A stretch of 64,000 nucleotides of DNA from Gossypium raimondii (lineage: Eukaryota > Streptophyta > Magnoliopsida > Malvales > Malvaceae): the NCBI RefSeq assembly GCF_025698545.1, contig NC_068565.1, forward strand, positions 1,550,001-1,614,000. Reading direction: 5' to 3'. The notes under the pieces were generated by a model that saw only the letters and a list, made by a program, of their open reading frames with translations, ran no database searches and was not told the DNA's origin. Both the position numbers and the translations under genes were made by a program. Below are positions 23,263-35,535 of this stretch, piece after piece; position 1 is the stretch's first letter, and every line of letters begins with the position of its first letter.

Positions 23263-24767
23263 TCGAAGGAAAAAGGAATATGAAACACAATATGCAAAGA
23301 ACATCTAATAAATTAATAAAATTATTCTCTTTTGTCAATGCTGTTTAAAATTTGTCCATATTCATTACCTTTAAAATACTGTAATTTTATATTGCTATAG
23401 CATCTTTATTTTATTTATTATAAAATAAAAATAAAAATAGACAAAAATGGCAGAGGGGTCTCCATTATTCTTACCAATCTGGGTTTTGGCTCCGACAGTG
23501 TTCAAAAGATTTGCCTGCTCTGCTCCTTGTCTCCCTCAACTCAGTTACTTCCATGCACGTAATCTATAAATAAAATATTATTCCACTCAAATTAAAGGCT
23601 TAATATAGTGTTTGGTACTTAAGTTTAGTTTTGAAGTTCAATTTGGTACATGAATTTTATTTTTCAGTCCCAACTTGGTAGTTGAGTTTGGTATTTCCAT
23701 GCTCAAATCGATACATGAGTTTTTCCAATATATATGGTCTCCAATTTAAGTGCTCGAGTTTGGAATTTAGTTTTATTATCAATAAGATTTTAATCTAAAT
23801 CTTTTTAAAAATTTAACTCGAACAAATTAATTCGACTCAATTCGATTAAAATAATTTCAAACTGAATTGATATAATAAAATAAAACTCAAATTCTTTAAC
23901 TCTATTCAATTTAATTCGATCCAACAACCACCTTTAAATTATTTATATTTAAAATTTGTTTTAATTAAATTTAATTAAAACAATTTTTTAAAAGAATATA
24001 TGCCAAACCTTTTATTAAATCAAATGACAAGAAAAAAAGTTAGGTATTCATGGAGGAAGGAACCTTATGGTATACTTCCTTTTACAATCAATATTTTAAT
24101 AAATCGATCATCATATTTTATGTTTCGTTTATGTAGGTTTTGCATGTTAAATTTGAAATAAATTAAAATTTTTAATTATTTATTTTATGTAAAAAATTTA
24201 ATCGTTAAATATATTAATATAGATATTCTTTTAGATCGATAAGATGAAATATTAATTCTTTTCGAGATTTTACATGCATGACAAACTGTACTTATATTGA
24301 TAAATTCAATGGTTAAATTGTTAAAATATTAATTGTAAAAAATTATGAAAGTATATAAAACCATGCTAGTTTTACACCGATATAAATAAATCCAAAGGCT
24401 GATATTGAGACCCCTAATTTTTGGAAAATTTCATTTTCCATTGAAATTTGTTAAAATTTTAATTTGACCTCCAAATTTTTGAAAATTTTCATTATGCCTT
24501 TTAATTTTTTTGAAAACTTTAATTATGCTCTTTAATTTTTTTTGAAATTCTCATTAATCTAACAAAATTTTTAAAAATTTTAATTAATCTCTATTTTTTT
24601 TTTGAAAAAATCTCATTGAACTCTTAAAATTTTCGAAAATTTTAATTAGCCCCTCCAAAACTTAGTCTCAAAATTCCCTCTTGTACGCATATAAAATTAA
24701 AAGAAGAAAACCAAGAAGTGTTTGAGTGCAATACTAGCCATTCTCAAACAAGTGTTGGCAAATTAGT
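23263..24767. other. Gene-free AT-rich spacer
   Basis: About 23596-23770 is part of the 'ggtacttaagttta' MITE family (one end only). 24390-24680 is a low-complexity run of 'tttgaaaattttaatta' words. No gene is recognisable. Confidence 0.4.
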
Positions 24768-25019
24768 CCTTATATGTTAGAACAAAAAGTAAATTAGTCA
24801 TTCTATTAAAAATTCAATCTATTTTTACAGTTAAAAACTGGTCATTGTATTTCAACATAAGGTACACGTGGAATTCCACGTGTAACTATTTGGTTATTTC
24901 GTGAGTTACACCAATTTTTAACAGTAGAAATAGATGAAATTTTTAACATATAAAAATTAATTTATCAAATTTTTAAATAAAAAAAAAAATACAATCCGAC
25001 TCCTACTACAGTATCCTAA
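24768..25019. repeat. 'gtaccatggagg'-family MITE copy lacking clear ends
   Basis: The centre has the inverted words 'ggtacacgtggaattccacg' and 'tttttaacagtagaaatag' found in the intact copies at 29942 and 34154. It ends ~330 bp upstream of the LRR gene start codon. Confidence 0.55.
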
Positions 25020-25288
25020 ATGATAGTTTTAACAATAAAAAGGATTAAAAAGAAGAAAGGCAAATTACTGATGGGTGAATCGAGGATTGTGCAATGGCAA
25101 CAGAGAAGATGCCCCCACGTGAAACAGCCCCCACCTTGTTTCAAAAACAAAAGAAAGGTTCCCTTCCTACTACTATTCGCCCTACACTACACTAAACTCA
25201 TCGGTCCTTTTATGGGCTCTATAAATTCTTCCCAACACCACTAAACCTTTTGCCTTTTTCAAATTAACCCAAAACACCCCCACCTCTT

Positions 25289-25298
25289 TATATATATA
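25289..25298 (+). promoter_or_regulatory. TATA box of the LRR gene
   Basis: 'tatatatata' lies 51 bp upstream of the ATG at 25349, following C-rich sequence. This spacing fits a TATA box with a leader of about 25-30 nt. Confidence 0.55.
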
Positions 25299-25348
25299 GC
25301 ACCACCATTATAGTCCCCAAAAACCAGTAAGAATCAACCACTTTGATA

Positions 25349-27984
25349 ATGGCCATGCATAACCTAGTTCAAGCTCTTGTTTTTGTTGCTGTTTTTTTCA
25401 ACACATTGGCACCCACAGTCGCAAATGTTGAAGGTAATGGAATTTTCTGTTCATTGGGGTTTATACATACATACATATATATATTATGGTGGTGAAATAT
25501 TGATATGAGTTTTGGGTGTGTGAATAAAAATGGTGAAATATTAGGGGATGCTTTGTATGCATTGAGGAGAAGTGTTAAAGACCCTAAAAATGTGCTCAAG
25601 AGTTGGGATCCAACCTTGGTGGATCCTTGTACTTGGTTTCATGTTACCTGTGATGCTGATAATCGTGTTACTCGTCTGTAAGTACCTTACATACATACAT
25701 ATACATACATACACACGCATACACATACATACATGCTAATCACCTCACCTTTTTGTGTGTTGCTTTCTTTTACTGCTTATGTTTTTATGTAAATAGATGA
25801 TGTTTGCTTGTGTAAAGTTTGTAAATATTGGATGGTTTGGATTAGTTTGATGAAGGTTAAATTATGGTTTTGGTCCCTCTATTATGCTTAAGTTAGGGAT
25901 TTAGTAAACTACCATTACCATTACACACACAAAAATCACTTCACCTTTTCCGTTTCATTTTAGATTTTTTTTAATCTTTTGTGTATATCTATATATATAT
26001 ATATAGTCAAAAAAGCAATATTTATTTAACAAAGAGGTTAAAAAGAATTAAATTGAATATTAAATATTTGAAAGGGACTAAAGTCGGAATTATACTATTT
26101 AACAAAGAGGCCCCCCTATCTGCCCCTGGCTATGCCAACTATTAAAATGTTGATGCAACTTAGTTATGAGATTATCGAAAATTGACCTGTGATGAAAATT
26201 ATGCCAAATTAAACTGCAATAACTAGATTTCAAAGTAGAGGGACCAAAACCATAAATTGACCTGTGATGAAACTTTTTTTTTTTTGCATGTTCTTATTGA
26301 TTTTGTCACTAATAATAATAATAATAACAACATTTGCAGAGATCTTGGAAATGCAAAATTGAAGGGCAGATTGGTACCTCAGTTGGGAAAGCTTGAACGT
26401 CTTCAATATTTGTAAGCAAATATAAGATTTTTTTGCAGTGACTTTTTTAAAATTTAATGATAATTACAAGGTTAATTTGGTCATTTCATTGACTAATGTA
26501 TATACAGAGAGCTGTATATGAACAACTTGGAGGGTTCCATACCAGAAGAAATTGGAGGGTTAAAAAGCTTAGTGAGTTTGGATCTTTACAATAATAACCT
26601 TACTGGATCTATTCCTGCTTCTCTTTCCAAGCTCTCCAATCTTAATTTCCTGTATGTAAACTTTTCTGTCTTAATCTTTTAGGGGTTAAATTAATATTTA
26701 GTCCCTGACCTTGATAACTTTATTCACTTTGATCCTTGAATTCTTTTTTTTGGTCCATACTAGCCTCCAAACTTGACAGCTTTTTTCAATTCTGAGATTA
26801 TGTTACATCTTCTAAAAAATTTAAATATAAAATTATACCTTTTTTAAAAAAAAATTTTAATTTTTTTTATAATTTTAGGTGATGATATGACACATCTGAG
26901 AGTCTGTCACATCATTATACTTTAATGGAATCCAAGTTTAAAAACTAAATTAAGAAAAGTTGTTAAGTTCCAAAACTATGGACCAAAAACTTCAAGGATT
27001 AAATTGAAAAAAAAAATCAAATTCAAGGATTAACTTTAAAAATTTCTATAAGATTTTAATGTTTGTATTGATTTCATGCAGCCGATTGAATGGTAATAGA
27101 CTGACGGGAAGAATTCCCAGACAACTTACCAAGCTCCCAAATTTAAAGATCTTGTGCGTCCTAAGCTTTCTCTAAACACTAATTATGGGTTAATTCTACT
27201 AGGCATCCCAAACAATGACTTTGATTTTAAATCGGTCCTCAAACTTTAAAGTTTTTTAATTGAGTCTTGAAAATATCAGTATCATTTCAATAAACTTAGC
27301 TTAATACTAGCTTGGTTTGATTAAATTTTAAACACTTGCATATAACATAGTGAAATTTCAGTTTTCAGCCCTTCTAAGAAAATTTTTAATTCAATTTAAG
27401 CCTTTCGGCATCCTTTTTCTTTTTTACTTTGCTGCCCCTCGTGATTTATATTTCCTTTTGAACATTTTCGGGACCAATTTAAAATCTCGTCATTGTCTTC
27501 GGGGACATCTTATGAAATTATCCCCGTTATTATTGTTGTTTTAATTACTATTTATGGTGTGTGAAACAGTGATGTCTCAAACAATGACTTGTGTGGTACA
27601 ATCCCCACCACGGGTTCCTTCTCTAAGTTTTCAGAGGAAAGGTAAATGAAGTGATTTTTACAGGCTTTGAAAGCTTTCAATTATTATTGGGTTAATGTAA
27701 TTTTTAGTCCCTGTTCTACTTTGATACTTGAACTTGAAAAGTGTAAGAGTTTGACGGAATCCAAATTTAGGGATAAGAACGGATATAGTTGTTATGTTCA
27801 TGTATCAAAGGTAGACCCCAAAGAGGACATAAGATAGCAAAGTAAATCAAATTGCCAACCCTAGTATTATTCCATAGGGATTTCATCTTTGATTATTGTT
27901 TATTGCAGTTTTAAAAATAATTCAAGACTGGAAGGACCGGAGCTGATGGGATTTGTGAGATATGATACAGGAAGATGCAAATGA
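25349..27984 (+). CDS. LRR1: Small secreted leucine-rich-repeat protein (LRR1/SERK-ectodomain-like)
   Basis: Exons 25349-25433, 25545-25677, 26340-26411, 26508-26651, 27082-27153, 27570-27641 and 27909-27984 join in frame to 217 aa, the usual size of the plant LRR1/LRR2 family (Arabidopsis At5g21090 type). Residues 1 to ~25 are a signal peptide. The LRR N-terminal cap has the paired cysteines C57 and C64 in [10 protein letters not shown]. Five LRRs follow with the plant consensus, such as NNLTGSIP, each spanning 72 or 144 bp exons, so introns fall once per repeat. The protein ends [12 protein letters not shown]... with a terminal Cys. There is no transmembrane segment or kinase, so it resembles a SERK ectodomain without the kinase and probably acts in the apoplast. 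Family members are linked to defence and receptor complexes; the role here is inferred. Intron 4 carries a MITE-like insertion. A broken paralogue lies at 11809. Confidence 0.93.
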
Positions 27985-29121
27985 TATAATTTATATAGCC
28001 AAATTTCACATATATATTATCTCTTTATATATGGAAGAAGTTGGTGTTATAGCACTTCTTTAGAACCCTAAACTAATTGTATCTCTTTTTGTTGTATAAT
28101 ATATATATATATATCATAATGGAGTTTTTTTAAAGATCTTTCGGTATCGGATAAACGTAAATCTCTTGCAACTTTTTTTCTTTTATCTATAAAACTTGAA
28201 AACTTTTGCTTAAAAAATATCGAACTTCTTGCCACTCGATCCAACATACGTTAAAAAGTTATCGAAAACTGAAAAAAAAAAACCTTCCACTTGAAAAAAA
28301 TCTGAATCAAAGATGGTAAAAAATCGACATAGTCTGAAATCCATATATCTTAATCCCCTAAATATTTAAATATGAAATAATCTAAACCCGAAATTGAACA
28401 CCAATATATGGAGTTTCAAAACAATCCAATCTGAACCCAGCCGAGCCCGTTGGTTTGCCATTTATGAGCTCATTACAACATTAGTTCCTTTCGCACAGTA
28501 AACCTTATTTCAAGACATGATAACTTTCATGTTATAGACGTATTAATTCTATTACCTTATGCTACAAAACATAAATCTTGGCTTGAGAAATCAGCTCCTC
28601 CCCCCCACAGTGTTGAGAATCGATCTCTCTTGATTCCTGAAAAAGATTCATTGATTATATATATACACGAAGAATCAAATCACATTTTACCCTCTCTATT
28701 AAAAAAATGAACAAATTAATCCTAGGAAATTGAACTTTTTCTGTTAAAATTTTCATCCATTTATACTAATAAAAGCTAACGTAGCAGACAAAATAACCGT
28801 ATAGTTATATGTGATGTGCTATATATACCTCATGTGAATGTACATAGACTAGTTTTTAATAGTAGAAGTAGATAGATCTTTTAACAAAAGGATTTGTTTG
28901 CTTTTTGATATAACATGCAAGGACTAATTTACTCAATTTTTTATGCAACTTAATTTCTAGTATAAGAGCCTCTATAGTACTTTTACCGTGTATTTACAAG
29001 TATATATTGTTAAAAGCACTATGCCCTCGGCATAAGGCATTAAAATAAGTTGATGCATTAGCACTAACATGTATTAGGAAAAGAAAGCTGCCTGGACTGG
29101 TTTTGATTATGGAGCAGCAGC
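27985..29121. other. Convergent intergenic region between the LRR and PDH genes
   Basis: Contains the LRR 3' UTR at its start, a (TA) microsatellite near 28097-28115 and a MITE copy at 28677-28988. The last ~100 bp should be the PDH E1-beta 3' UTR on the minus strand. No other gene is seen. Confidence 0.45.
28677..28988. repeat. 'gtaccatggagg'-family MITE copy
   Basis: The left part is 'cacattttaccctctctatt' and the right part is 'agagcctctatagtactttt', with the central words 'aaaagctaacgtagcag' and 'catgtgaatgtacatagac'. It is a worn copy lacking the outermost left end. Confidence 0.5.
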
Positions 29122-32100
29122 CTACGATACCGATCTATAGCAAGTTCTCTTTGCAGCACGGACTATATCTTCGACCTGCATGATTCATAAATGAATAAAA
29201 TTATGTGTGTTTGCATGCATATATATACATATATGTGTGTATATGTACTGGTAATTGTAGGAGAATAGGGAGAAATGGTATATCACCTGTGGCACAGCCA
29301 TTCTCTCGAGATTTGCTGCATATGGCATAGGAACATCAGCTCCGGCGATTCTCTCAACCGGTGCATCGAGATATGCAAAACTTTCCTCCACAATAGATGC
29401 GCTGTGTGACAAGTACAGTGCGTCAATATGTGCAAGGGGCAGAATATATATGGGAAGCAGGAATTAAATGGTTTTAAGAGAAAAAAAACTCAAACCAGAT
29501 TTCAGCACCGACACCGTGCTGTGGAAACGCTTCTTCAACTGTTACTAATCTGTTGGTTTTCCTGACCGAGGCATTGATCGTGGATCTATCTAGTGGCCTA
29601 ATGGAACGTAAATTTATAACCTGTATTTTTAACAAAAAATAGTCATTAGCAGAATGGTCAAATCAGTTCGAAAGGAGTTGCACTTTCTTCAAGAATAATT
29701 ATTACCTCAGCATCGATTCCATCCTTTTCAAGCGTCTCGGCTGCCTGAAAGACGAACAATCTCTTAGTTTATAACTCCACAGAGCCAAAATATTAGTACT
29801 ATATATAAATTCTCAGAAAATAAAACATGCAGTCCTAATATGATACTCGATGTTCTATTAACAAACATTTGCAATCTTTTAACTCCTTCAATTGACCTAA
29901 ACCATACCATATATTCACTGGTTCTTGAGCCAACAGACGAAAGGTAAAAATACCATGGAGGCCCTTGTATTAGGAGCCGGATTGCATTTTGCCCTTCTCT
30001 ACTCAAAAAATGGGTAAATTAGTCCCTGTATATTAAATAAAAGAGCAAACAGGTTCTTTTGTTAAAATTTTTATCCATTTTTACTATTAAAAACTGGCCT
30101 TATACGTCAACATGAGGTACACGTAGCAGGCTACATGTAACTATTTGGTTATTTTGTCAACCACACCAATTTTTAGCAGCAAAAATGGATGAAATTTTTA
30201 ACAGGAATGATCAATTTGTTCTTTGATCTAACGTATAGGGACTAATTTGATTATTTTTTGAGTAAGGAGGGAAAAATGCAATTTGACTCTTAATAGAGGG
30301 GTTTCCATGGTACTTTTAACAATGATGAAAATATAATCTAAGTCAACATAGGGGCATGCGGAAAACCAGATAAATGAAGTTCCCACCTAAGGCACAACAG
30401 CACTTTCCGTGGCCATTAATGATGAACTTGATCTTCTTGTACGTAAGTTCTACCTTATATTATTCCTTTATCTCTTATAAGCATCTTGAATGATAATTGG
30501 GCATTCACATATACATGCATACAAGACGTACCTTAAGAGCATAGCCCACCATTTTTGAATAAGCTGCAATGGTCACATCCTTTCCTTTCCTCTCTATCTG
30601 TTAGAATAGCGGTTAAAAACTAATGTAAATGTATTAAAATGCGGCTTCATGAGATCCGAGTTATAGCGGAACCGACGGAAGCAAATGGATGAAAATAGTA
30701 ATAATTACGGCATTGTGATTGAAATTTCAGGGGTACCTTAGCTTTTCCAATTGGAAGACAAAAACTGGAATCGAGAACTTCATCAGAAACAGGGAAGGAT
30801 TCACCGTATCTGAAGCAGAACAAGTTGAAGTAGCATCAGATGATAACATTCTAATTGAATGCAGACCGGGGCTCGATACATAAGACTCTTAGTTTAATAA
30901 TTCACTTACAACAACTCATTCTCAAGGAAAACAACCGGGTCAGGATCTCTAATACCAGCTTTGAGAAGTCCACGAGCATCTTCAGAACTGTACGGTGCCA
31001 GCACTTTCAACCCAGGACAAGAAGCGTACCATGCGGCATAACACTAAAAAGTAACCAAGATACAAAACAATCGAACAAACTTCTTACTCTATTGAAACAA
31101 ACAAAGTAAACAATAATCACAACATTTTAGTACAACGTAACTTGATTTTTAACCTCGGGTGGCTTTGGGGAATAAAAGAACGTAGATGCATGTAAATAAA
31201 GCAAATAACGGGTGTGAGTAACAGTACTAAGAAATCGAACCTGAGAGTGTTGGGCACCGACACCGGCTGCAGCACCATTAGGACCTCTAAAAACAATGGG
31301 TACGGATATCCGGCCAGAAGACATGTAATTTGTCTTTGCGGCAGAGTTAATAATGTGGTCGATTGCCTGCCATAAAGGACAACAGATCAAAGAAAACAAT
31401 ACATCAAATAAAATATCCGATAACAATACATTTTAGAGAAACCAAAATCATTTGTTAACTAATATTAAAAAGAGCAATGTGCACCTCTGAGCAGAACATT
31501 CGATGTTGCAATATTCGTAAATTTTAGCATAAAATAATTATACATCCAAATCATTTGCTCTTTTGAACATCCAAGTTCTAGTAAACCACTTATGTTCCTG
31601 TATGTTAGGCTTCGAGGCAAAACATGAATGATTCATTCATACAAACTTACCAGGGTTTCAATTGTTAACTTCATCATCTTTTTCGCAACATGCATATGGT
31701 AGCACAAAAAGTACCAATATAAGTGTACATAAGCAGAGATACAAGACAGAACTCTCGAACCTGCATGGAGAAGTTAAATGTCATGAACTCCACAACAGGC
31801 TTTACACCATAGTAAGCAGCACCAACCGCAATTCCGGTAAAACCAGCCTATGAAACAAGATATAAAAAAAACTGCGGTGAGAAAAAAATGTGATAAGAAA
31901 CTAAAAGGCATCGATACATGCACGTATAAGAAGGTTTGGCAAGGCAGCAAAAAAATAACCTCAGTAATCGGAGTATCAAGAACCCTCTCGGGTCCGTACT
32001 TATCGAGAAGCCCCTTGGTTATCTACAAAAAAAAATGGAAATAAAAGCCAATCTTTAGACATATGTAAAAAATGCTCCTCCAGCCTCTATTTTAAAAGGG

Positions 32101-33178
32101 TGAAATAATAACTTCATTCTTGCACGAGAAAAATGTCAACCTTGTATGCACCCTGATATTCTCCGACCTGTCGTTTATAATTAACAAAATAAAAAACATA
32201 AGAATCGGAATAAAAGCAAAAAGAACAGATTAAAATATGGCTAGAATTATCAAAAAATAGTCCGTGTTAAAATTTTCTCACCTCTTCACCCATCAAAAAG
32301 ACTTTCGAATCAGCTGACATCTCCTCATCGAGAGCAGAGTTTAATGCCTCTCTTACAGTCATCTGCACATAATTGTCATTATATGTATATGCATATGTAT
32401 ATGTATTATAACACTCCTTGAAAGCTTTGCCTTGCCTTCATCAAAGATTAACAATCACAAAATCCATTTAAAATTTAAGTTCAAGAAAATGAAAACTTCA
32501 TGCATAAACAAATATACATACAAGCATAACCATATTTGCATATGTGTATTCATTTTTGCAAACACATCTACCAGAAATCACGATCTTCCTAGAGATTTTC
32601 AAATTGGTACACACATTCCTAATCAGGGAACACTAACGATCCAATTCGGTAAAACTAATATTCCTGTTAACCTATAGTTTATTATAAATTTATTGAGTAA
32701 AAGAAATAATTCATGAACTTCAGAATTTAATTATTTAGAATCATATATTTATATAATATACAAAAACTATATATAAGTTAAAAAAAAATTCGTTTAAAAA
32801 AAAAAATTCGTATTCTGTCCTACTAACTGAGACGGAGAAGACTACCCCTAGCAAAGTGCATTCTAATTTCCGTTCCTTGAATAATACCGATCCACGTTCC
32901 ATGTAACATTGGATTAACACTTGCACTACACAATTTGATATCTAATAGCATTAAACCCTAAACCCAAATTTAAAAAGACAAAAAGAAAAACCTGTTTTGC
33001 AGCAGATGAGTAACTTCTCAGCACCGACACGGCAGGTCGAATCTTCTTCAATGACTGTTCCAACATCTGAATAAAAATAAACAAATCATAAAATTAGACC
33101 AAAAACAGAAAAAGCCTTATATATAAGAGCAGCTGAGTTTTCCAGAAAAATCACCTTTTGCCTTACAATTCCCAACAT
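29122..33178 (-). CDS. PDH-E1 BETA (MAB1): Pyruvate dehydrogenase E1 component subunit beta, mitochondrial
   Basis: Beta subunit of the alpha2-beta2 E1 enzyme that decarboxylates pyruvate with thiamine diphosphate in the mitochondrial PDH complex. Fourteen exons (33155-33178, 32992-33066, 32282-32362, 32141-32167, 31960-32022, 31761-31847, 31241-31366, 30910-31043, 30737-30809, 30532-30597, 29706-29744, 29496-29620, 29287-29401, 29122-29175) join in frame to 362 aa, matching plant E1-beta length. Residues 1 to ~30 form a basic, Ser-rich presequence (MLGIVRQK..., ...[12 protein letters not shown]). The mature part starts [15 protein letters not shown]. The conserved cofactor-side Glu lies in [13 protein letters not shown], then [19 protein letters not shown], and the C-terminal transketolase half contains [16 protein letters not shown]. 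It is not the plastid E1-beta, which has a different N-terminus. A 5' UTR intron (33203-33490) is likely. Intron 10 hosts a full MITE. Confidence 0.96.
29942..30318. repeat. Intact palindromic MITE in PDH E1-beta intron 10
   Basis: A 377-bp element whose left end 'ggtaaaaataccatggaggc' pairs with the right end 'ggtttccatggtactttta' over ~50 bp of inverted repeat. The second inner arms ('tttttactattaaaaactgg' and 'ccaatttttagcagcaaaaa') are also inverted, so it can fold end to end. This is the reference copy of family B; others are at 7886, 8542, 24768, 28677, 34154 and a worn one near 49321-49515. Confidence 0.7.
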
Positions 33179-33202
33179 CTTTTCCTTCTTCAATTTAGGT
33201 TT

Positions 33203-33600
33203 CTGATTCTATAATCACCAAAAAAACAACATGATTTTTCAATGATTTCAATAATTGCAAAGCAAACCCAGATTCATATAAATCAAACAAGCAAAAAAGA
33301 AGAAGCAAGTATTACATTTCAATTACAGCTATGATCAGTATAAAAAGGCTTATTTAAGTTTAACTATGATCAGTGTAAATCAGAAACTTGAATCAAGAAA
33401 ATAAAATTGATCAAGAAAAATAAACGAAATTATAATTAAAAAATGAGAAATCTAATTCATAACAAAGAAATAAACAAAATAAGAACATACCCTCCTCCTT
33501 TTTCCTTCAATAATGATAAAGAAATTAGAATTTTGGGATTTGATTTTTTTTAAAGGGAAATTAATGGGCAAGAAAATGGCTAAAAATAGAAAGGAATTTT
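33203..33600 (-). promoter_or_regulatory. PDH E1-beta 5' UTR intron and upstream leader exon (inferred)
   Basis: Reading the minus strand, a donor 'gtatgttctt' at 33490 and an acceptor 'tatagaatcag' at 33203 bracket an AT-rich ~288-bp stretch. Purine-rich 'gaaggaaaaaggaggagg' just upstream is leader-like. An intron inside the 5' UTR close to the ATG is common in plant housekeeping genes. No transcript data support it here. Confidence 0.45.
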
Positions 33601-33701
33601 AGATACTGGTAGGCAAGCAAGGATAGCTCAACTAAGCTAATCGCTTGACACCAATTCAACTAAATATTAATTTAAAATTTTGAAAGACAAGTACTATAAA
33701 A

Positions 33702-34710
33702 AAGGGTTATTCTAACATTTGGTACCTAAGTTTAATTTTATCCTAATTTGGTACTTGAGATTCATTTAAATGTTCAATTTATTACTGTGAAAAATACAAC
33801 ATCGATAATGACAATGTATTACAAAAATAAAAATAAAGAACGTAAATTTTTACATGGAAAAGCACGGTAGAGGAGAAGATAATTCACTATGTCTAATTCG
33901 AATGATTACTATTTAAACACCTTATTTTAATCAACATCAAATAGATGAAGTGTAATGAGGTTGAAAACCTTATTCTAAAATAAAATAAAAGAAGTGTAGC
34001 TCTATATGGATTTTACTTTTATTTTATTTTATTTTACCATTGTATTTTATTTTAATAAGGATTCAGGTGACTCAATTTTAACAATTACCCATACCAATCA
34101 ACATAACGTGTGCTCCAGAAAAAATTGTAGGTACTTAATTGGGGCAGAAGGATGGTAAAAATATCATGGAGGCTCCTATACTAGGAGTCAATTTGCATTT
34201 TGCCCCATTTACTCAAGGAATGGCAAATTAGCCTTTGTATGTTAGATTAAAAAACAAAGTGGTCCTTTTTGTTAACAATTTCATCTATTTCAATTGTTAA
34301 AAATTTGCGTGACTAATGGAATAACTAGACAGTTATACATAGCATACCATGTGTATCTTATGCTGACGTACGAGGACTAGTTTTTAACAGTAAAAATAGA
34401 TAGATTTTTTAAACAAAAGGACTAGTTTGCTTTTTATCTAATGTATAGGGACTAAATTGCTCATTTTTTAAGTAGATGGGACAAAATGTAATCTACTTTC
34501 TAGTACAAGGGCCTCCATAGTACTTTTGCAAAAAAAAATTTCAAGTATCAAACTAAACACTAAAACCTAATTCAGGTATTTAAATGAGATAAAGAAAAAC
34601 TCAAGTATCAAATTGAAAAAAATTCAGGTACCAATTTGAGACAAAAAACTCAAGTACCAAATTAAACATTGAAGCCAAACTCAGGTACAAAATAATATAT
34701 TGACCCTAAA
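33702..34710. repeat. 'gggttaat..ggtacc' MITE interrupted by other repeats
   Basis: The left end 'agggttattctaacatttgg' and the right end 'acaaaataatatattgaccc' are the termini of the family seen intact at 14195-14489. Between them lie an LTR-like fragment (33788-33960, 'tttttacatggaaaagcac') and a complete family B MITE (34154-34528). It is a nest of at least three elements. Confidence 0.55.
34154..34528. repeat. Complete 'gtaccatggagg' MITE, nested
   Basis: It begins 'ggtaaaaatatcatggaggc' and ends 'ggcctccatagtacttttgc', inverted repeats matching the copy at 29942-30318 in length and internal order. Confidence 0.65.
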
Positions 34711-35187
34711 AATATAAAATAATTTAATCTCTTGGCAATTTTTTTCCAATTTGGTCTTTGGACTTTTTTTCGTCCATGTTGGTGATAGTATTTGATAACT
34801 TTTCCAATTTGATCCTTAAATTTAGATTCCATTAACATGTGATGATGCAACATTCTAAGACGGTACCAAATCGATTCTAAGTTCCACAAATAGCCCCAAA
34901 CTGGATAGTTCTTACATTACAACATCAACAAGTGATCCAAGGTTTCTTCCTTAGTTGAGCAAAGAGGGTCATAAATTATTGCACGGTTTTCAAAAAAATT
35001 ATAGTTTGAATGTGAGTTTTGATTTTTTATAAATATTTTCGATTAATATTTTGTTGTTGATTTATTTTAAAAAGTTGTTGTTGAAAGAAACTGATTCTTT
35101 TAAAAGAAGTTTTTGAATTGTCATCCATTAAGTAACTGATCGAATCATCAACAATGGTAGGAATGATAACTCGGGCGGTACCATACT

Positions 35188-35535
35188 AGACCTGTCCATG
35201 GGCCGGGTGGCCCGGCCCGGCCCGACGCCCCGCCCGAAATATGGGAGGGTTCGGGTAAAAATATAGGCTCGAAATATGGGCTTAGGCAAAAAAATGAGGC
35301 CCGTTTAAAAAACGGGCCGGGCCTCGGGCAACACTTTTTTGGCCCGGGCCCGGCCCAAATATAATAAATATATATTTTTTATTTTTTATTTTTAAAATAC
35401 TTTTAAAATAATTTTTTTTATTTTTTTATTTTTAAAATAAATTTTTAATGTTTATTTTAAAAATGGGCAGGCCGGGCCGGGCTCGGGCTTATGATATTTT
35501 TCTCGGGCCGGGCCTGGGCAAAATTTTAGGCCCAT
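35188..35535. repeat. GGCCCGG Mutator-like MITE, right end truncated
   Basis: It starts 'agacctgtccatgggccggg' as at 21204 and follows that copy closely through 'ggcctgggcaaaattttagg', then stops at 'cccatact' about 45 bp short of the expected right terminus. The left half is nearly identical to the intact copy, suggesting recent activity before the deletion. Confidence 0.75.

Noticed and set aside
25541..25726. Minus-strand ORFs over LRR exon 2
   Set aside because: Antisense shadows of the real plus-strand exon and a CATA microsatellite.
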